From positions 12,046,741 to 12,110,740 of the forward strand of contig OZ037768.1 of assembly GCA_964035545.1 (NCBI GenBank): a stretch of DNA of 64,000 bases, read 5' to 3'. The notes beneath the pieces were generated by a model. That model was not told the DNA's origin. It was given only the letters and a program-made list of their open reading frames with translations, and ran no database searches. A program made the translations under genes and the position numbers. This DNA comes from Bugula neritina (lineage: Eukaryota > Bryozoa > Gymnolaemata > Cheilostomatida > Bugulidae). Below, piece by piece: positions 49,506 through 64,000 of the stretch (the first letter of the stretch is position 1; every line of letters starts with the position of its first letter).

Positions 49506-50590
49506 TACAAAAAGTTTAGTTATAATGATAAATTATTATCACTATAATTGAATCATCATATTTTATAAAAATAAAGTAATTATTATAATTTATAACATCA
49601 ACTGTAAGTTGAAATTCAACGGCTGACAGTTTTGATTGACCCAGCCTACTACGTCTTCCCTTTTTTATGAGATCAGAGTCATCGAGTAATAATTTTAGAG
49701 TAGGAAAAGCGTTTGGAGAGGCAACGCTATATGGAGAGACAACTCTATATACTCACGTATGCTTTCCTCTTTACTCTACATATAACATGCATTTTAATGT
49801 GAATATCCTGCTCAGAATTTTTGGCAAGATAAGTTAACTTTAGTCAGACCCTAGAGTCTTCAATCACCAATTACATGCTCATTATGGTTGCAATAGATGA
49901 ATATTACATATTTACATTGTTAGTGATAATATGAATGGGAAAATGTTTAATTTTGTTAATAGGTACATAAAGTATTTAAAAAATATTTACACATGTATAC
50001 ATTTTCTGGTATGTGCATTTTTTATTTATTGTAAGTACTACCCTCTTCGAGAACAGACGAGTTTTTATTACAAAGAGGTTAAGTTTATTGTGTTAATCAA
50101 CACTGTAAACCTACCTAATTTGATTAATGGAGTGACTTTAACAATAATGAATAAACATGCAACGCATAACCATAATACTAATATTGCATTTAAATACAAA
50201 TTACTCAACAAACAACTATAAGCTTCAAAGTAAAATCAAGCCAAACATTAAATTCTCTCACCTTGATTTCCAGGGGAAAATTTAATAGCTATGTATGTAC
50301 ATGTATATCAATATTGTAATTTGTACCGAATGTTATAAGATTACATAAGTATAAAAAGTTGAATCAATAGAAATGGCGAAGACTCATCTTATTACAACTA
50401 AAGACATTCTCCAGCAGTCACCTAAAGCATCATTATTATATATTGCCTATTACTATTGTAATAATAAAACTAAAAGCTAAATAGCTGCAAGCAGATGAAT
50501 ATGAAACTGAAAAGTTTTTCGAATAAATGCATTACATTTATATTATATTATTATATGACCTCATGTATTTCAGGTCCTAATGAGAGAGTA
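49506..50590. other. Non-coding, nothing recognised
   Basis: Includes a short near-duplicate GGAGAGRCAAC(G/T)CTATA at about 49716-49751. The 96-codon frame at 49931 lacks splice context and looks like chance. Confidence 0.4.
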
Positions 50591-50626
50591 CATGCCCAGT
50601 AGATAGCTAGCTAGCTACTGGGCATG
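50591..50626. repeat. 36-bp near-perfect palindrome
   Basis: CATGCCCAGTAG at the left pairs with CTACTGGGCATG at the right, around an AGCTAGCT core; 34 of 36 positions match the reverse complement. The arm contains CCCAGTAG, the junction motif of the minisatellite 35 bases downstream. Confidence 0.9.
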
Positions 50627-50660
50627 CTATAGTTAGAATATAGCATATAGTAGGGCTTAA

Positions 50661-51035
50661 TAGAGTAGGGCCCACTAGAGTAGGGCCCACTAGAGTAGGG
50701 CCCACTAGAGTAGGGCCCACTAGAGTAGGGCCCAGTAGAGTAGGGTCCAGTAGAGTAGGGTCCAGTAGAGTAGGGCCCACTAGAGTAGGGCCCAGTAGAG
50801 TAGGGTCCAGTAGAGTAGGGTCCAGTAGAGTAGGGTCCAGTAGAGTAGGGCCCAGTAGAGTAGGATCCAGTAGAGTAGGGTCCAGTAGAGTAGGGTCCAG
50901 TAGAGTAGGGCCCAGTAGAGTAGGGTCCAGTAGAGTAGGGCCCAGTAGAGTAGGATCCAGTAGAGTAGGGTCCAGTAGAGTAGGGTCCAGTAGAGTAGGG
51001 CCCAGTAGAGTAGGGCCCAGTAGAGTAGGGCCCAG
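50661..51035. repeat. Minisatellite, 25 units of 15 bp
   Basis: The unit is TAGAGTAGGGYCCAS, exactly 25 x 15 bases with no indels. Variants are GGGCCCAC (units 1-4 and 8), GGGCCCAG, GGGTCCAG and GGATCCAG (units 14 and 20). The order of variants in units 13-17 is repeated in units 19-23, a 90-bp higher-order duplication. The minus-strand frame of repeated LLYW residues is an artefact. Confidence 0.95.
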
Positions 51036-51551
51036 TAAAGCAGCGCTTTCATGCTCTTATAATCACATTATGATATTATATAAACTGCACAAATCATTCA
51101 GGGTAACAATCACGCACTAATGATTTGTTATATTTAAACCCATTGTCATCACAAGAAGCCTTTGTTGTAAAGTTCTAAATTGTAGTTACTTCAGCTATAG
51201 GTGACAGCTTTCATAAAAAGATGTATGTTCTACAATTATAATTGTTTCCGGGTAAATGCTTTAAGAAAAGTTTTACTGTGAAAAATGTAAGTGATGGCAA
51301 ATTTATATTATATAATCTTTTCAGCAGTAGCAAGTCAATTCTTTTGTCTTAACAGCATGTAAAAAACTGAAAGTAGAATTCACGATCAGTTGCAATTTTT
51401 AAACATTGTGATTGTTTACCTGTTAAAAGCAATTAATGATGATTGTCTAGCAAGTTCCAGGTGCAAAACTTTGGGTCATATAAGCTGTGTATGCATAAGT
51501 TCTAGTTGGGAGTTTTATTCTATAAGCCATTCATATTTTGTTTGTTTCTAG
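51036..51551. other. Spacer upstream of the coiled-coil gene
   Basis: Probably intron or promoter of the next gene; no exon could be supported. Confidence 0.35.
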
Positions 51552-51577
51552 AAATCTCATTACTGGAAGAGCTGAGT

Positions 51578-63960
<12,383 letters not shown>

Positions 63961-64000
63961 GTGAGTTGAACTCGGTCTCACTTACTTGGTCTACTTAACA

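Noticed and set aside
50661-51035. CRISPR-like array
   Set aside because: Units are contiguous 15-mers without spacers; it is a minisatellite in an animal genome.
50780-51052. Minus-strand frame repeating L-L-Y-W with Ala, Thr or Ile
   Set aside because: Follows from a 15-base unit with no stop in one frame; no splice sites or start context, and the array is a minisatellite.

Overview
The window is about 64 kb of nuclear DNA from an invertebrate animal. The evidence is strong AT-richness, genes split into many short exons with GT-AG introns, and recognisable one-to-one orthologues of animal genes (METTL3, hyccin, LETMD1, CSRNP, ERICH2). tRNA-derived SINEs, non-LTR reverse transcriptase remnants, solo LTRs and MITEs fill the spaces. 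A lophotrochozoan is my best guess, but the sequence alone does not fix the phylum.

Layout, left to right. 1-2.1 kb holds a small one-membrane-span protein on the minus strand. 4.9-11.1 kb holds an ERICH2 orthologue (plus). 11.1-20.6 kb is a gene-poor stretch with a foldback trinucleotide repeat, a PIF/Harbinger remnant, a well-defined solo LTR with a GC-rich hairpin, an unrecognised decayed coding segment, a possible second LTR, and long tracts of degenerate ACTATN-type simple DNA. 20.7-25.9 kb is METTL3 (plus, 14 coding exons). 26.3-36.4 kb is hyccin/FAM126 (minus, 12 coding exons), tail to tail with METTL3. 36.4-41.9 kb is a divergent spacer with SINE, LINE and solo-LTR debris. 42.0-45.8 kb is LETMD1 (plus; first exon not found). 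46.1-48.4 kb is CSRNP/AXUD1 (minus, 3 coding exons), tail to tail with LETMD1. 48.4-51.5 kb is a spacer with foldback repeats, a palindrome and a 25-copy minisatellite. 51.6-64 kb is a large coiled-coil gene (plus, 26 coding exons seen, running off the window), tentatively FAM186-like.

Exon models were built by hand. Every internal splice was checked for GT-AG and for reading-frame continuity, and in METTL3, hyccin, CSRNP, ERICH2 and the small membrane gene the summed coding length is a multiple of three from ATG to stop. The genes are not an operon or pathway: METTL3 is the m6A mRNA methyltransferase, hyccin belongs to the plasma-membrane PI4-kinase complex, LETMD1 is mitochondrial, and CSRNP is a nuclear regulator. 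I found no CRISPR, prokaryotic-type system or convincing new biochemical system. The most unusual structures are a 21-bp tandem repeat that has copied the 3' splice site of METTL3 coding exon 9, the hairpin-bearing LTR, and the minisatellite beside a palindrome made of the same motif.
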